DNA of 60,757 nt from Chloroflexota bacterium. GTDB taxonomy: Bacteria; Chloroflexota; Dehalococcoidia; Lucifugimonadales; Lucifugimonadaceae. Below are positions 1-9,228 of this stretch, piece by piece (the first letter of the stretch is position 1; each line of letters begins with the position of its first letter). Made by a program: the position numbers and the translations under genes. The notes beneath the pieces are model-generated. The model did no database searches. It was not told the origin of the DNA and saw only the letters and a list, made by a program, of their open reading frames with translations. The stretch is from positions 1 through 60,757 of the forward strand of contig JABHBJ010000053.1 in NCBI GenBank assembly GCA_018673955.1, read 5' to 3'.

Positions 1-250
1 AGTCGTAACCAGCTGTCAGCAGTTGCACAAGCTTCAACTTTGGGAGTTGTTCTGCTATGTCGAGCGGAATTGATGCGAGCCATGGAACTGCAGCATCGGC
101 ATCCTTGAGCGCCTCGATAAGTTCCCCAGGTGATCCGGTTGGATCGGCGATCACGACATTTACGCCGTCGGGTGCGTGTTCGTTCAGTAAATCCCAACGT
201 CGTTTGTGTTCGGCAGTGGCTAGATTGGCAAGAAAGGCGATAGTGGGCAT
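1..250 (-). CDS. D-2-hydroxyacid dehydrogenase, N-terminal part (cut by window edge)
   Basis: A minus-strand frame opens with ATG at 248-250 (MPTIAFLANL...) and stays open for 83 codons to the window edge. The end of the visible part, KLKLVQLLTAGYD, is the typical conserved stretch in the N-terminal substrate domain of phosphoglycerate/D-2-hydroxyacid dehydrogenases, where the Gly sits near the active site. These enzymes reduce 2-oxoacids or oxidise 2-hydroxyacids with NAD(P)H in the cytosol. The nucleotide-binding domain and catalytic residues lie outside the window, so substrate cannot be guessed. It lies upstream of nothing else visible; the amidohydrolase that follows is on the same strand, 92 bp away. 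A second homologue of this family is at 14998. Confidence 0.75.
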   Translation of the reverse strand, partial: MPTIAFLANLATAEHKRRWDLLNEHAPDGVNVVIADPTGSPGELIEALKDADAAVPWLASIPLDIAEQLPKLKLVQLLTAGYD

Positions 251-342
251 TGAGAGATTGAATCCCGTGAGGTGTAGGTGCTGGAGTTGAAATCGTTCGG
301 CAGTGTACCGGCGATGTTGCGTGGTTGGTTGATCGGCGCTTG

Positions 343-1608
343 CTAAACAGGACGTGCGATTCGCAATCCTGACTTGTACACGTCTTTTACATTCCAGAGT
401 GCGTTGAGATCAGCAGTGGGGTCGCCAGCGACCACGAGCACATCGCCGGGACGACCCGCCGCCAGCGTTCCTGCTTGCTCGCCTACCGCAATCGATTCAG
501 CGGCATGGCTGAGACCGGTTACCAATGCTTCGGTGGTTGAAAGGCCAGCTTTGGTTAGGGCGATCATTTCTTTCACAAATTCACCGGGCGGGTACGCTCC
601 CCACGGCGAGTCGCTGCCAGCGATCATTCGCACTCCCTTGTTCACCAGCTTGTTTACTGAATCGACTCGGGTTTCTAGCGATTGCTTTGAAGCGTCGATG
701 CTGGCCTGTTCTTCTTTGGTCAACCAACCGCGGTCGTATCCGATTCGCTCGGTTAGATCGATGCCGGATTGGACAACGTGAAGCGTTGGGTTCACCCACG
801 CCTTGGCCGCGGCCAACTGTTCGGCGAGGGGCTCGTTGAACTCGTACATTCCGGTTTCATCTTCGAACACGCAGTGAATAATCATATCGACACCGGCGTC
901 GAGTGCATTCTTGATGCCTTGCATCGACGCACAGTGTGCCGCGGTTAGTTTTCCGAAGCGGTGAGCCTCTTCGACTATTACTGCCATCTCTTCGACTGTG
1001 TAGGAGGCTTGGAGTGGGTTTGATGACCACGTAGACCCGCCGGTTGCCATGATCTTGATGAAATCGGCGCCTTCTTTGATTAGCTTTCGAACTTCAGCTC
1101 GGACACCCTCGACTCCGTCGGCTTCGGAACCGCAGTACCAGAAGTGACCGCCAGTGATCGTGATTGGTCGACCTGACACGACCATTTCAGGTCCTTCAGA
1201 CAGGCCACGCTGGATTCCTTCTTTTAGCGAAAAACCAACTTTGTTCTTTGCCCCGTTTTCTCGCGCTGTAGTTACACCGGCGTGAAGAAACGTGCGGGCG
1301 TTTTGAAGTGCTCGCATGAGTAGAACGTCATCTTGTTCATTTCCTGTGATATCGCCGTGTGTCCCGTCGCCGGGGGCCATCATGTGGGTGTGCCCATCGA
1401 CAAGTCCGGGGAGAATCGTTGCGTCGCCGTAGTCTTTGACGGTGAGGTTTGCGCCATCTGGTGCCGATAGCTCACCGACGGCGCCGATTGCTGTGATTCG
1501 ACCGTCGTTGAGAAGGATTGCCTTGCCTGAAACGGTAGGCGACCCGGTGCCGTCGAATATCCGTGCGGCTTTGATCAGGGTGAAATCGTTAGATGGATTT
1601 GCTGCCAA
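343..1608 (-). CDS. Metal-dependent amidohydrolase (imidazolonepropionase/prolidase-like)
   Basis: A 421-residue amidohydrolase-superfamily protein. The N-terminal beta-sandwich leads into the metal motif GLVDGHTHMM (HxH, about residues 72-76). FIKIMATGG holds the candidate carbamylated lysine, TAAHCAS and IIHCVFED give the two further histidines, and IAGSDSPWGAYP gives the catalytic aspartate, so the binuclear-type site looks intact. Families with this architecture hydrolyse cyclic amides or X-Pro/X-Arg dipeptides; the exact substrate is not deducible. No signal peptide is visible, so it is probably cytosolic. It is 90 bp downstream of the HAD gene on the same strand and could be transcribed from that operon or alone. 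Confidence 0.85.
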   Translation of the reverse strand: MAANPSNDFTLIKAARIFDGTGSPTVSGKAILLNDGRITAIGAVGELSAPDGANLTVKDYGDATILPGLVDGHTHMMAPGDGTHGDITGNEQDDVLLMRALQNARTFLHAGVTTARENGAKNKVGFSLKEGIQRGLSEGPEMVVSGRPITITGGHFWYCGSEADGVEGVRAEVRKLIKEGADFIKIMATGGSTWSSNPLQASYTVEEMAVIVEEAHRFGKLTAAHCASMQGIKNALDAGVDMIIHCVFEDETGMYEFNEPLAEQLAAAKAWVNPTLHVVQSGIDLTERIGYDRGWLTKEEQASIDASKQSLETRVDSVNKLVNKGVRMIAGSDSPWGAYPPGEFVKEMIALTKAGLSTTEALVTGLSHAAESIAVGEQAGTLAAGRPGDVLVVAGDPTADLNALWNVKDVYKSGLRIARPV

Positions 1609-1698
1609 GTGCTCTCTCCGTCGGGCAATGCGTGTGTATTACGCAAAGTTGTCTCATATAGACACGTTTAGCGCAATTGGAGAGGGTAGGTCGAATCG

Positions 1699-2313
1699 TT
1701 AGATAACGCCTAGTTCGGCGAGAGCTTTCTCTAGAGTGACCTGTGAAGTGAACTGGTGACCGATCATCCCAGAATCTTGTGCGGCTTGAATGTTCACTGC
1801 GAGGTCGTCGATGAAGAGTATCTCTTCTCTTGGAACGTTTGATTTCGTGAGCAGCGAATCGTAGAAAGCTGGCTCTGGCTTCATCGATCGAACATCGTAG
1901 GAAACGACAACGGGATCAAGATCGGAACTGAAGGGCAGAAACCGTTCGGCAGATTTCCAGTGTGGTTCGCTGGTGTTGGACACGAGAGCTATTCGATGAT
2001 TTTCGGCTATTCGAGCGACAAGCGGAAACATGCTTTCGCTTGGTATTAGAACGCTGTCGTAGATTTGGGTGAATTCGTCGAGAGGCATATCTATGCCTAG
2101 AGCCGCTATGGCTCGCACGGCGTGCTCATCGAATGCGCCAGTTGCCCGTTCGAACTTCTGCTTTTCATCCTGCCCAAAAACGATCTCGTGGACGTCCTCC
2201 CATCGCTTATCACAGAGCTTAGAGAGTTGTTTCGATGCAGTTTCTTCATCGACGTCGCATAAGACATTGCCGAGATCGAATGCGACTAGCGTTATCATTT
2301 GGTTCATTGTCAT
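1699..2313 (-). CDS. HAD-superfamily hydrolase (YihX-like)
   Basis: A 204-residue haloacid-dehalogenase-like phosphatase. Motif I is AFDLGNVLCDVD near residue 13, the DLGNV form seen in YihX-type sugar-phosphate phosphatases; motif II is ALVSNTSEPHW; motif III is the Lys of SMKPEPAFYD; motif IV is ILFIDDLAVNI. All four catalytic motifs are present, so it is probably an active small-molecule phosphatase or dehalogenase. Its start overlaps the end of the upstream gene by 4 bp (ATGA), so it is translationally coupled to the small membrane protein and is the last gene of the operon that begins near 10278. Substrate unknown. Confidence 0.85.
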   Translation of the reverse strand: MTMNQMITLVAFDLGNVLCDVDEETASKQLSKLCDKRWEDVHEIVFGQDEKQKFERATGAFDEHAVRAIAALGIDMPLDEFTQIYDSVLIPSESMFPLVARIAENHRIALVSNTSEPHWKSAERFLPFSSDLDPVVVSYDVRSMKPEPAFYDSLLTKSNVPREEILFIDDLAVNIQAAQDSGMIGHQFTSQVTLEKALAELGVI

Positions 2314-2705
2314 TTTGACGTTGTGTTCAGTTGGGTTGAAGTTTGAGCGAGCATGTCTTGAAGTTGTTTGGTGGTTGCGTCGGTGGGTGGATTGGCTCCC
2401 ATTTTAATTAACAACGCTCGTAAATATTCAGGGTTGTCGGAAGTTTTACCTGTGTTATTGATTTGGCTCGCAGAATCTGGATTCAGGATTACTTCGGCCT
2501 TCTCAGGGAAAATTTCAGCGAGTTCTTCATCAGGAAGGGATTTGAGGACCTCAATGGGTAAATCCCGTTTGGGGTCGGATTGCTCATTGCTCGAAGTAAC
2601 AGTCGACTTTTGGCCACCCGAATCGTCTGGATTCGAAGCGACTATCGCAAAGCCGATTCCGCCCACGAGTCCGATTACAACTGCCAGTGCGATAACGATC
2701 TTCAC
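2310..2705 (-). CDS. Hypothetical membrane-anchored protein
   Basis: A 131-residue protein with one N-terminal hydrophobic segment (about residues 3-24, IVIALAVVIGLVGGIGFAI), then a Ser/Asn/Asp-rich linker and a polar domain with the acidic stretch SLPDEELAEIFPEKAEV. It probably sits outside the membrane, anchored by its N-terminus. I recognise no family. It lies 29 bp downstream of the MacB-type permease and overlaps the HAD gene by 4 bp, which supports it being a real operon member and suggests an accessory role to the efflux system. Confidence 0.6.
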   Translation of the reverse strand: MKIVIALAVVIGLVGGIGFAIVASNPDDSGGQKSTVTSSNEQSDPKRDLPIEVLKSLPDEELAEIFPEKAEVILNPDSASQINNTGKTSDNPEYLRALLIKMGANPPTDATTKQLQDMLAQTSTQLNTTSK

Positions 2706-2734
2706 AAACTTAGATTCCTAGTGCGGGCTGCCGA

Positions 2735-3985
2735 CTATTCGTGTCTGAGCGCTTCGATTGGGTTAAGAGAAGCTGCTCGAACTGCCGGGTAGATTCCAAA
2801 GAACAAGCCAACTGCGACCGATACTGCAAGTGCAATGAATGCAATGTGGGTTTCGATCACTGTTTCTATGATGTCACCATCGACGGACGCCCCGTCACCG
2901 AAGTAAGCGACTGTCCAGCCGATAAGCACACCTAGTATTCCCCCACCGAATGTCATCAGAACGGCTTCAGCTACAAACTGTAATAGGATGTCTCGACGTT
3001 TAGCTCCGACGGCTCGGCGTATACCGATTTCTCGGGTTCGTTCTGTTACAGACACCAACATGATGTTCATGACCCCGATTCCTCCGACCAGAAGCGAGAT
3101 TCCTGCGATCGATCCGAGAAGAATTACGAACGTTCCTTGTGTTCCTTCGAGCGTTTCGATCGTGTCTTGCTGCGTGGTGATAAGAAAATCATCGTCTTCA
3201 TCGACGCCGAGTTCGTGGCGTAGTCGAAGCACGGTAGATATATCGGTTCGGGCGTCATCGACTGTGCTTTCGGACGTTGCGAGGACGCTGATCGATGAAA
3301 CGGAGATTGAATCGACCAATCCTTTGCCGTTGTTCATTCGATAGTGTGCCGTTGTGATTGGAATTAGAACCGAGCCATCAGGATTAAAGATCGTGCCTTC
3401 CTGACTTTCCATCACTCCAACAACCGTGAACTCTCGTACTGAGATTTTGATGGTTGCTCCGATGGGATTTCTCTGGGCGAAGAGCGTTTCGCTTGTTTCT
3501 GATCCAAGAACCACTACGTTCGACGTGTTTTGAACATCGGCATTAGAGATGTTTCGACCTGATGCAATTTTGAGATTGCGGGCTTCCAGATATTCGGCGG
3601 TCACGCCTACACCGCTAACAAAGGTATTTTGTGAACCAAATGCTGCTGCTCCCGAGAACGAGTTTTCAGGGGCTACTAACCGAACGCCGGGAGCGAAGAT
3701 GTCATCTTGTAGGGCAAGAGCATCCGCAAGACTCAGAACATCAGAGTTCCCGCCACCGCCAAAGAAAGCGAATCGAAGGGCCTGTGCTCCTGGACGGACA
3801 GTGATTAGGTCGGTGCCAAGATCGGATATGCGTGATGTGACTGAGACCTGCGCACCTCGCCCAACTGCCATCATGGCAATAACAGACGAGACGCCTATCA
3901 CGATGCCGAGCAGGGTTAATCCGGCTCGGAGTTTGTTGGCTCCAATAGAAGATAGAGCAGTTGAGAGAAGAAGAGCGGCGTTCAT
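2735..3985 (-). CDS. MacB/FtsX-type ABC transporter permease
   Basis: A 416-residue permease. One transmembrane helix lies at about residues 20-42 (LRAGLTLLGIVIGVSSVIAM), then a large extracytoplasmic MacB-PCD domain to about residue 280, then three helices in the FtsX domain (ILLGSIAGISLLVGGIGVMN, a second near 340, a third near 385), with the characteristic TERTREIGIRRAVGAKRRDI between the first two. This is the standard mechanotransmission-type (type VII) fold. Its start overlaps the ATPase stop by 4 bp. With the ATPase and the HlyD-like adaptor it forms a MacAB-like exporter or envelope-stress module under its own two-component system. Confidence 0.92.
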   Translation of the reverse strand: MNAALLLSTALSSIGANKLRAGLTLLGIVIGVSSVIAMMAVGRGAQVSVTSRISDLGTDLITVRPGAQALRFAFFGGGGNSDVLSLADALALQDDIFAPGVRLVAPENSFSGAAAFGSQNTFVSGVGVTAEYLEARNLKIASGRNISNADVQNTSNVVVLGSETSETLFAQRNPIGATIKISVREFTVVGVMESQEGTIFNPDGSVLIPITTAHYRMNNGKGLVDSISVSSISVLATSESTVDDARTDISTVLRLRHELGVDEDDDFLITTQQDTIETLEGTQGTFVILLGSIAGISLLVGGIGVMNIMLVSVTERTREIGIRRAVGAKRRDILLQFVAEAVLMTFGGGILGVLIGWTVAYFGDGASVDGDIIETVIETHIAFIALAVSVAVGLFFGIYPAVRAASLNPIEALRHE

Positions 3986-4746
3986 TCTGACGCCTCTGTT
4001 TCTACATTGAGATTGGTGATGGGGGTGGCGCGATTTGTCACGAGTCGGTCTTCGACGATTCTCCCATCACGAAAAGCTATTACGCGCTTCATGGCTTCCG
4101 CTACTTCGGGATCATGAGTGACGACGACGATTGTTTTGCCGTCGACTTCGTTGAGTGACCGAAGCATTTCGATTACTTCACCACTAGACTTTGTGTCGAG
4201 GTTTCCGGTTGGTTCATCGGCGAGAATCAGTTCGGGATTTTTAACCAACGCACGGGCTATGCCGACTCGCTGCTGTTCTCCACCTGACATCTGCATTGGT
4301 CGATGATCGTATCGTTCGGACAGACCAACTCGATCGAGGGCCGTTCGCGCAGCAGCTCGTCGATCTTTCCCGCTATATTCACCTGAATATTTCAGGGGCA
4401 GTTCAACGTTGCTCAACGCGGTCTCACGTGGGAGTAAGTTATAGCTCTGGAATACGAATCCAAGCTGGCGAGAACGAGTTTCGGCAAGTTGATTGTCGGA
4501 TAATCCAGAAACATCCTGTCCGTTGAGTACGAACGATCCTGAAGATGGCTGATCAAGACAGCCGAGAGTGTTCATCAACGTCGATTTTCCTGATCCGGAC
4601 GGTCCGATGATCGCGACCATTTCTCCTTGCTCGATAGTCAGATTGATGCCATCGAGGGCTCTCACCACATGGGTGCCGATCTGGAATTCACGCGTTACTT
4701 CGGTCAGTTCGATCACCGGGGCTGAATTGACGACGTTCGTGGTCAT
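3982..4746 (-). CDS. MacB/LolD-type ABC transporter ATP-binding protein
   Basis: A 254-residue ATPase subunit with Walker [10 protein letters not shown] (about residues 49-57), Q-loop VFQSYNLLP, signature [15 protein letters not shown], Walker [14 protein letters not shown] and H-loop VVVTHD. All residues needed for ATP hydrolysis are present. The spacing and the GNLD D-loop place it with the MacB/LolD/FtsE group of extracytoplasmic-domain exporters. It overlaps both neighbours by 4 bp, so adaptor, ATPase and permease are made as a coupled unit. Confidence 0.95.
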   Translation of the reverse strand: MTTNVVNSAPVIELTEVTREFQIGTHVVRALDGINLTIEQGEMVAIIGPSGSGKSTLMNTLGCLDQPSSGSFVLNGQDVSGLSDNQLAETRSRQLGFVFQSYNLLPRETALSNVELPLKYSGEYSGKDRRAAARTALDRVGLSERYDHRPMQMSGGEQQRVGIARALVKNPELILADEPTGNLDTKSSGEVIEMLRSLNEVDGKTIVVVTHDPEVAEAMKRVIAFRDGRIVEDRLVTNRATPITNLNVETEASE

Positions 4747-6932
4747 CGACCGCCTCCACCGCCGCCGCCTCGCTGTTGACCAGTGAATGTGGCTCCACCA
4801 GCACCGCCCGGTATGCGAATAGCTCCGCCGCCGAACAATTGCTCGAGTGGGTCGACAGATTCGGCGATTGTCATAAGGACTTCTTGTCCTTCGGTAAGAC
4901 CCGACTCAATAACTACCCAGAAATCGTCGCTGGCACCAAGTGTGACTTCAGTTGTGATGAAGCCGCTTTCGGTGACGACATCTACGGTTGGTTGCGTGAA
5001 GCTGCCGCCGATCGCTTGGAGCGGCACAAGTAGCGCGTTATCGATCTGATTAAGAACGATAGTTGCGGTTGCACTGAGCCCTTCGATGAGTTCGACACTA
5101 TCGGGTGGAGTCAAGGCGATTGTAAGTGGAAACTCAACGATGCCTTGCTGGTTTACTCCGTCACCAATCTCATCGATCACACCTGCCAGAACTTGATCTG
5201 GCAGAGCGTCTAGTGTCACGGCTACTTGATTGCCTAGTCGAAGCGATAGTACGTCGATTTCATCGACTGTCCCGTCGACCGTTATGACGGAAGGATCGAG
5301 GATGTCGATGGTCGGAGTGGACCTGCTGACTTGGTCACCCGGAGCCACCGATATAGAGGAGATGATTCCGGAGAACGGGGCCGATAGATTTGCTGCCGCC
5401 AATTCAGTACGGGCGTTATCGAGATTGGCACTCGCCTGATTTATAGCTGCTGTTGCTAGTTTGATCTGAAGTGCATCGAGCACACCGAGCTCTGCCAAAG
5501 TGGTCTCTGCATCTTTTTCTAATTCAATCTTTTCAGCTAGTCTCGCAGCGAGAGCATCGATGTCGATGTGATTCACACTTATGGTCAAATCTTCAACAGC
5601 GGCCTCAGCATCTTTTTCTAGTTCAATCTTTTCAGCTAGTGACGCAGCAAGAGCATCAATATCGATTTCGTTCACCGTGTCGATTACTTCATCAGCAGCG
5701 CTTTCGACAGCCTCTTGTGCTGTGTCGACGAGAATTTGCTGTGATTTCGCTGCGGTAAATGCATCGTCAACCGTTTCAGCAAGTGCTTCTTCAGCTGCAA
5801 CTTTTACATCCCATGCATCGTCGATTTCCGTGCTTGGGCACCTGGCGGTGAGCGAAGTGGTTTCGCAGTTGGTGAGGATTGGGTAAGGCGTCAAATGAGT
5901 CCAAACCCACACAATAGATTCGTTCCAAGGTGTTTCCAGGTCGTCTGGTGGGCTGTCGACTGTTGCCGTAGATTCGCTAAAAATTTTGTCGACTGTCGTG
6001 CCCCAATTTCCGAACAAAATATCCGGTTCCAGAGCTCGGTCGAGCTCGGTAGTTACGCTTCCGAACCAACCTGAAATCTGTGTTGAGTAATCTTTTACGG
6101 CTTCTTCCAATACTTCTTGGGCTGCAGCTACTAGTTCGTCTTGTGCTTCCGCATTGTCATCTGCGGTTAATAGGGCATCAGTCAAGGCTTGATTAGCGTC
6201 GCTAAGTTTGTCTTTGGCTTTAATTAAAGCCGGGCTATCGGTGTTACTGCCTGTTGTGTATTCAGCAAGAGCCGAACGTGCGTCCATTGAGTTAACTCTG
6301 GCATCCGCTAGATTAGATTCTGCAACGGCTATTTCTAGCGAAGATGCTCCGTTGATTAGATCGGTTAGATCTTCACCGGCGTTGATTGAGTTAACTCTGG
6401 CATCCGCCAGATTAGATTCTGCAACGGCTATTTCAAGTGAAGATGCTCCATTTAGTAGATCGGCGAGGTTTTCACTGGCATCTTGTAGTGCTATTTCGGC
6501 ATTTGCAACCGAAGATTCGAGTGCGGCGATAGTTACGTCGTCAAGAAGAATAAGTAACTGACCTTCAAAGACAGACTCTCCCTCTTCCACTAATAGCTCT
6601 GCAATAGTTCCTGAAATATCGAACCGTAGACTTTCAAGTTCAGGAAATGTTACTGAACCAGATGCAGTGACATCGTCGAGAAGTGTGCCGCGTTTTACAG
6701 CGACGGGACGACGATTGTCATCGACGGTGTCATCGTCGAGCAAGAATACTTGTGCACCAAAATACGCCCCGATTGCGATAACGGTTGTAATCGCCAGGAA
6801 AACACCGAGCTTCAAAATAGAAGTTCCGACGAATCCCTGTTGGGAACGAAAATCTATGTTTGTTCGTGGCATAGTTTGTGGTTCAGATGGAGAAAGTTCC
6901 ACCGGATTTTCCTTAGGAGTCGTCATCGGCAT
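4743..6932 (-). CDS. HlyD/MacA-type membrane fusion (adaptor) protein with long coiled coil
   Basis: A 729-residue adaptor, about twice the usual MacA/HlyD length. Residues 1-36 are cytosolic and residues 37-60 form the single membrane anchor. A first half-lipoyl segment (GTIAELLVEEGESVFEGQLL) is followed by a long alpha-helical hairpin (about 135-500), the second half-lipoyl segment (LSAPFSGIISSISVAPGDQV), beta-barrel domains and a Gly-rich tail ending in eight Gly plus Arg. The hairpin was enlarged by two 33-residue tandem duplications. A Cys pair in the insert (NCETTSLTARC) could form a disulfide outside the cell. Translation is coupled to the ATPase by a 4-bp overlap. It is an adaptor to a MacB-type pump; cargo unknown. 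Confidence 0.88.
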   Translation of the reverse strand: MPMTTPKENPVELSPSEPQTMPRTNIDFRSQQGFVGTSILKLGVFLAITTVIAIGAYFGAQVFLLDDDTVDDNRRPVAVKRGTLLDDVTASGSVTFPELESLRFDISGTIAELLVEEGESVFEGQLLILLDDVTIAALESSVANAEIALQDASENLADLLNGASSLEIAVAESNLADARVNSINAGEDLTDLINGASSLEIAVAESNLADARVNSMDARSALAEYTTGSNTDSPALIKAKDKLSDANQALTDALLTADDNAEAQDELVAAAQEVLEEAVKDYSTQISGWFGSVTTELDRALEPDILFGNWGTTVDKIFSESTATVDSPPDDLETPWNESIVWVWTHLTPYPILTNCETTSLTARCPSTEIDDAWDVKVAAEEALAETVDDAFTAAKSQQILVDTAQEAVESAADEVIDTVNEIDIDALAASLAEKIELEKDAEAAVEDLTISVNHIDIDALAARLAEKIELEKDAETTLAELGVLDALQIKLATAAINQASANLDNARTELAAANLSAPFSGIISSISVAPGDQVSRSTPTIDILDPSVITVDGTVDEIDVLSLRLGNQVAVTLDALPDQVLAGVIDEIGDGVNQQGIVEFPLTIALTPPDSVELIEGLSATATIVLNQIDNALLVPLQAIGGSFTQPTVDVVTESGFITTEVTLGASDDFWVVIESGLTEGQEVLMTIAESVDPLEQLFGGGAIRIPGGAGGATFTGQQRGGGGGGGR
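5511..5674 (-). repeat. Tandem repeat with 99-bp period inside the adaptor gene (pair 1)
   Basis: The stretch starting at 5512 recurs at 5611 with few differences (for example tctttttctaattcaatct versus tctttttctagttcaatct), so the unit is 99 bp or 33 codons. The encoded unit includes IDIDALAASLAEKIELEKDA. It lengthens the coiled-coil hairpin by whole helical turns. Confidence 0.85.
6285..6455 (-). repeat. Tandem repeat with 99-bp period inside the adaptor gene (pair 2)
   Basis: The run gttaactctggcatccgc starts at 6291 and again at 6390, and about 60 bp of each copy match almost perfectly. The period is again exactly 99 bp (33 codons), encoding SSLEIAVAESNLADARVNS. The same period in two separate duplications suggests a structural unit of the hairpin. 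Confidence 0.85.
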
Positions 6933-6962
6933 TGGTTTGTATTGATCGATAGGTAAGAGAGG

Positions 6963-8483
6963 CTAGGTTCGACTTGCCGGTAGTACGACACGGAAAGTTG
7001 TTCCCGATTCGGCGTTACTTGTTACAGAAATTTCGCCGCCGTGAGCTTCAACAAGTCGCTTGACGATCGTTAGGCCCAAGCCAGCGCCACCTGTTGTACG
7101 GGTTCGACTTTGATCGGCACGATAAAACTGGTCGAATATTCGCGGAAGATCGGCTTCGGAAATACCGATTCCTGAGTCGGTAATAAGTATTTTAATATCG
7201 TCCTGTCCACCAAATATATCGACGTTGACAGACCCCCCATTTGGCGTGTGTGTTAGAGAGTTTTCAACTAGGTTGGATATGATTTGTCGTATTCGAGTTT
7301 CGTCGAAATCTACGACAGTGCCAGCGCCGGTCGCTGAAATACTGAGATCTATTTCTCGCTCTCGCGCTCGTTGACTGAAGTGCGCGACCGACTCTTGAAT
7401 CACTGGTATTGGTGAGCCATGTGATTTGTTAAGAGCGAGAGCACCTGCATCAGCGATTGCAAGAATACGGAGATCCTCGATCAGGTTCGAGAGATGGATT
7501 GTCTGACTATGGAGGGTGTCGATAGTTTCTTCGTCGGCTTCGACCACTCCGTCTTTGATCGCTTCAAGATAACCTTGGATGTTTGTTAGAGGGGTGCGAA
7601 GTTCGTGCGCTACATCGGCGGTTAACTGGCGGTGATGGTCGACTGCTAGTTCAAGATCACCGGCCATAGTGTTAAAGGTGTTGGCGAGCTTGCCGATTTC
7701 GTCAGTTCCGCTTTCCGCCACTCGCTGACTAAGATCACCAGCTCCCAACCTGCTTGCCGCCGCCGTCAAATTTCGTACCGGCGCTAATGCTTGACGGGTG
7801 AGTAACATTACGACCAGCAACCCGGCGAATCCGGCAGCAATTCCTGCGATGAGAAGTGATCGCTGAAATGATGTTTGCAGATTGCTGAGTGGTGGATCTA
7901 CAAATTCGAGCACTTCAGCCACGAGGTCACCAGTCGCTTGAGACGGTACTTGTGTGGGTGGTAGGACGTGTCGAGGTGCTTGTTCGTTAAGAAGGCGAGC
8001 AAGAGGAGACGTATAGAACTCCTGCATCGAAAGAGGCCGTTCTTTTCGACTGGGATGCTCGTCGACCAACATGTAGCCGATCAGCTCGCCATTTACTAGT
8101 ACGGGGCGCTTTGTGAAACGGGCAGGTCTCGAAAAACGCTGTGTAACCGTTTCCAATAGACCTTGAGCGTTTCGTACGAGCTCGTGAGAGTCAGCAACGA
8201 TCATTCCTGAGTCAGATTCGAAAGCAACTCGCCAGCCGAACAAGTTGCCGACCTGTTGAACGGCGTATTGAACTTCGTCCCAATCTTGGTTTGCTTCGAA
8301 CGTGTCTTTCACTAGTTGTTCGGCGCGTTCTGTACGTGCAAGTTCGATCTCTGCTGCAAAACGGTCAGTTTCGAGCTGTGTAGCGTAAGCCGAGTAAGCA
8401 CTGACTGCCGTAATCGATAGTGCAAGCACGAGCGCGAAGCCTATGGTGAGTCTTCCTTGAAGACCGAATATCCAACTAAACAT
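6963..8483 (-). CDS. Sensor histidine kinase (HAMP-HisKA-HATPase)
   Basis: A membrane sensor of 506 residues from the ATG at 8481-8483. A TTG five codons upstream is possible, but the ATG gives an 8-bp overlap with the regulator. Helix 1 lies at about residues 10-35 and an extracytoplasmic sensor domain extends to about 210. Helix 2 (SLLIAGIAAGFAGLLVVMLL) is followed by a HAMP linker, the phospho-acceptor box DVAHELRTPLTN, the N box NLVENSLTHTP, DSGIGIS and the G2 box GAGLGLTIV. All kinase motifs are intact. It pairs with the overlapping response regulator and lies 30 bp upstream of the efflux genes, so it probably controls them in response to an envelope signal. Confidence 0.93.
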   Translation of the reverse strand: MFSWIFGLQGRLTIGFALVLALSITAVSAYSAYATQLETDRFAAEIELARTERAEQLVKDTFEANQDWDEVQYAVQQVGNLFGWRVAFESDSGMIVADSHELVRNAQGLLETVTQRFSRPARFTKRPVLVNGELIGYMLVDEHPSRKERPLSMQEFYTSPLARLLNEQAPRHVLPPTQVPSQATGDLVAEVLEFVDPPLSNLQTSFQRSLLIAGIAAGFAGLLVVMLLTRQALAPVRNLTAAASRLGAGDLSQRVAESGTDEIGKLANTFNTMAGDLELAVDHHRQLTADVAHELRTPLTNIQGYLEAIKDGVVEADEETIDTLHSQTIHLSNLIEDLRILAIADAGALALNKSHGSPIPVIQESVAHFSQRAREREIDLSISATGAGTVVDFDETRIRQIISNLVENSLTHTPNGGSVNVDIFGGQDDIKILITDSGIGISEADLPRIFDQFYRADQSRTRTTGGAGLGLTIVKRLVEAHGGEISVTSNAESGTTFRVVLPASRT

Positions 8484-9189
8484 CGAACCTGTACCCAACT
8501 CCGTACATCGTTTTCAGATGCTGTTTGTTCGGATTGGCTACTTCGAGTTTCTTTCTGAGATTGGAAACATGTGTATCTACAGTTCGATCGTAGCCAGAAA
8601 AATCGTATCCGAAGACTTGTTTGATTATTTGAGCACGCGAGACCGTGCGACCACAACCTTCGATGAAGTACGCCAACAGCCGAAATTCAGTTGGAGTGAG
8701 TTCGATCTCATCGCCAAGTACAGTTGCAGATCGACGGTCTAGATCAATAATTACGTCTCCTGCAGTTACTGAACTGCCAGTCTCTTGTCGCTTAACGGTA
8801 GCTTTAGATGCACGTCTCAACACTGCGTTCACACGGGCGATCAGTTCGCGCGGGCTAAAGGGCTTTGAAACGTAATCATCAGCACCTAGGTCGAGTCCAG
8901 AGAGTCGATCATCTTCTTCGACTCTCGCAGTCACCATGATGATGGGGACTTCAGACTCTTTCCGAACATTTTTACAAACTTCAATGCCGTCCATACCGGG
9001 CAGATTGAGATCGAGAATCACGATGTCAGGTGCTTCTTCGAGAGCCATCTGGAGACCTGACAGACCATCTTCAGCCGCTAGCACTCTGTACCCGGCTTGC
9101 GCTAGGTACAGCCTGATGAGCTGAGAGACGGACTTGTCATCTTCAACGACAAGTGCTGTTAGTTCGGTTTGTTGTTGAGTAGTGACCAT
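8476..9189 (-). CDS. OmpR/PhoB-family response regulator
   Basis: A 237-residue regulator from the ATG at 9187-9189; a TTG three codons upstream is possible. The receiver domain has the acidic pair ED (residues 16-17), phospho-acceptor Asp60 in VILDLNLPGMDG, the Thr of MVTAR and Lys of VSKPFSPREL. The C-terminal winged helix (ELTPTEFRLLAYF ... TVDTHVSNLRKKLE ... TMYGVGYRF) is of the OmpR type. It is the cognate partner of the overlapping histidine kinase and is 39 bp downstream of the secreted repeat protein gene. Confidence 0.95.
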   Translation of the reverse strand: MVTTQQQTELTALVVEDDKSVSQLIRLYLAQAGYRVLAAEDGLSGLQMALEEAPDIVILDLNLPGMDGIEVCKNVRKESEVPIIMVTARVEEDDRLSGLDLGADDYVSKPFSPRELIARVNAVLRRASKATVKRQETGSSVTAGDVIIDLDRRSATVLGDEIELTPTEFRLLAYFIEGCGRTVSRAQIIKQVFGYDFSGYDRTVDTHVSNLRKKLEVANPNKQHLKTMYGVGYRFDV

Positions 9190-9228
9190 GAGGGACAATG
9201 ATATTCGCTGCGGGTAATTGCCCAGTGA

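Noticed and set aside
8483-8498. TTG start giving five extra residues for the histidine kinase
   Set aside because: The ATG at 8483 gives a tighter 8-bp overlap with the regulator and begins right at the membrane segment; the TTG has the only GGAG directly against it with no spacing.
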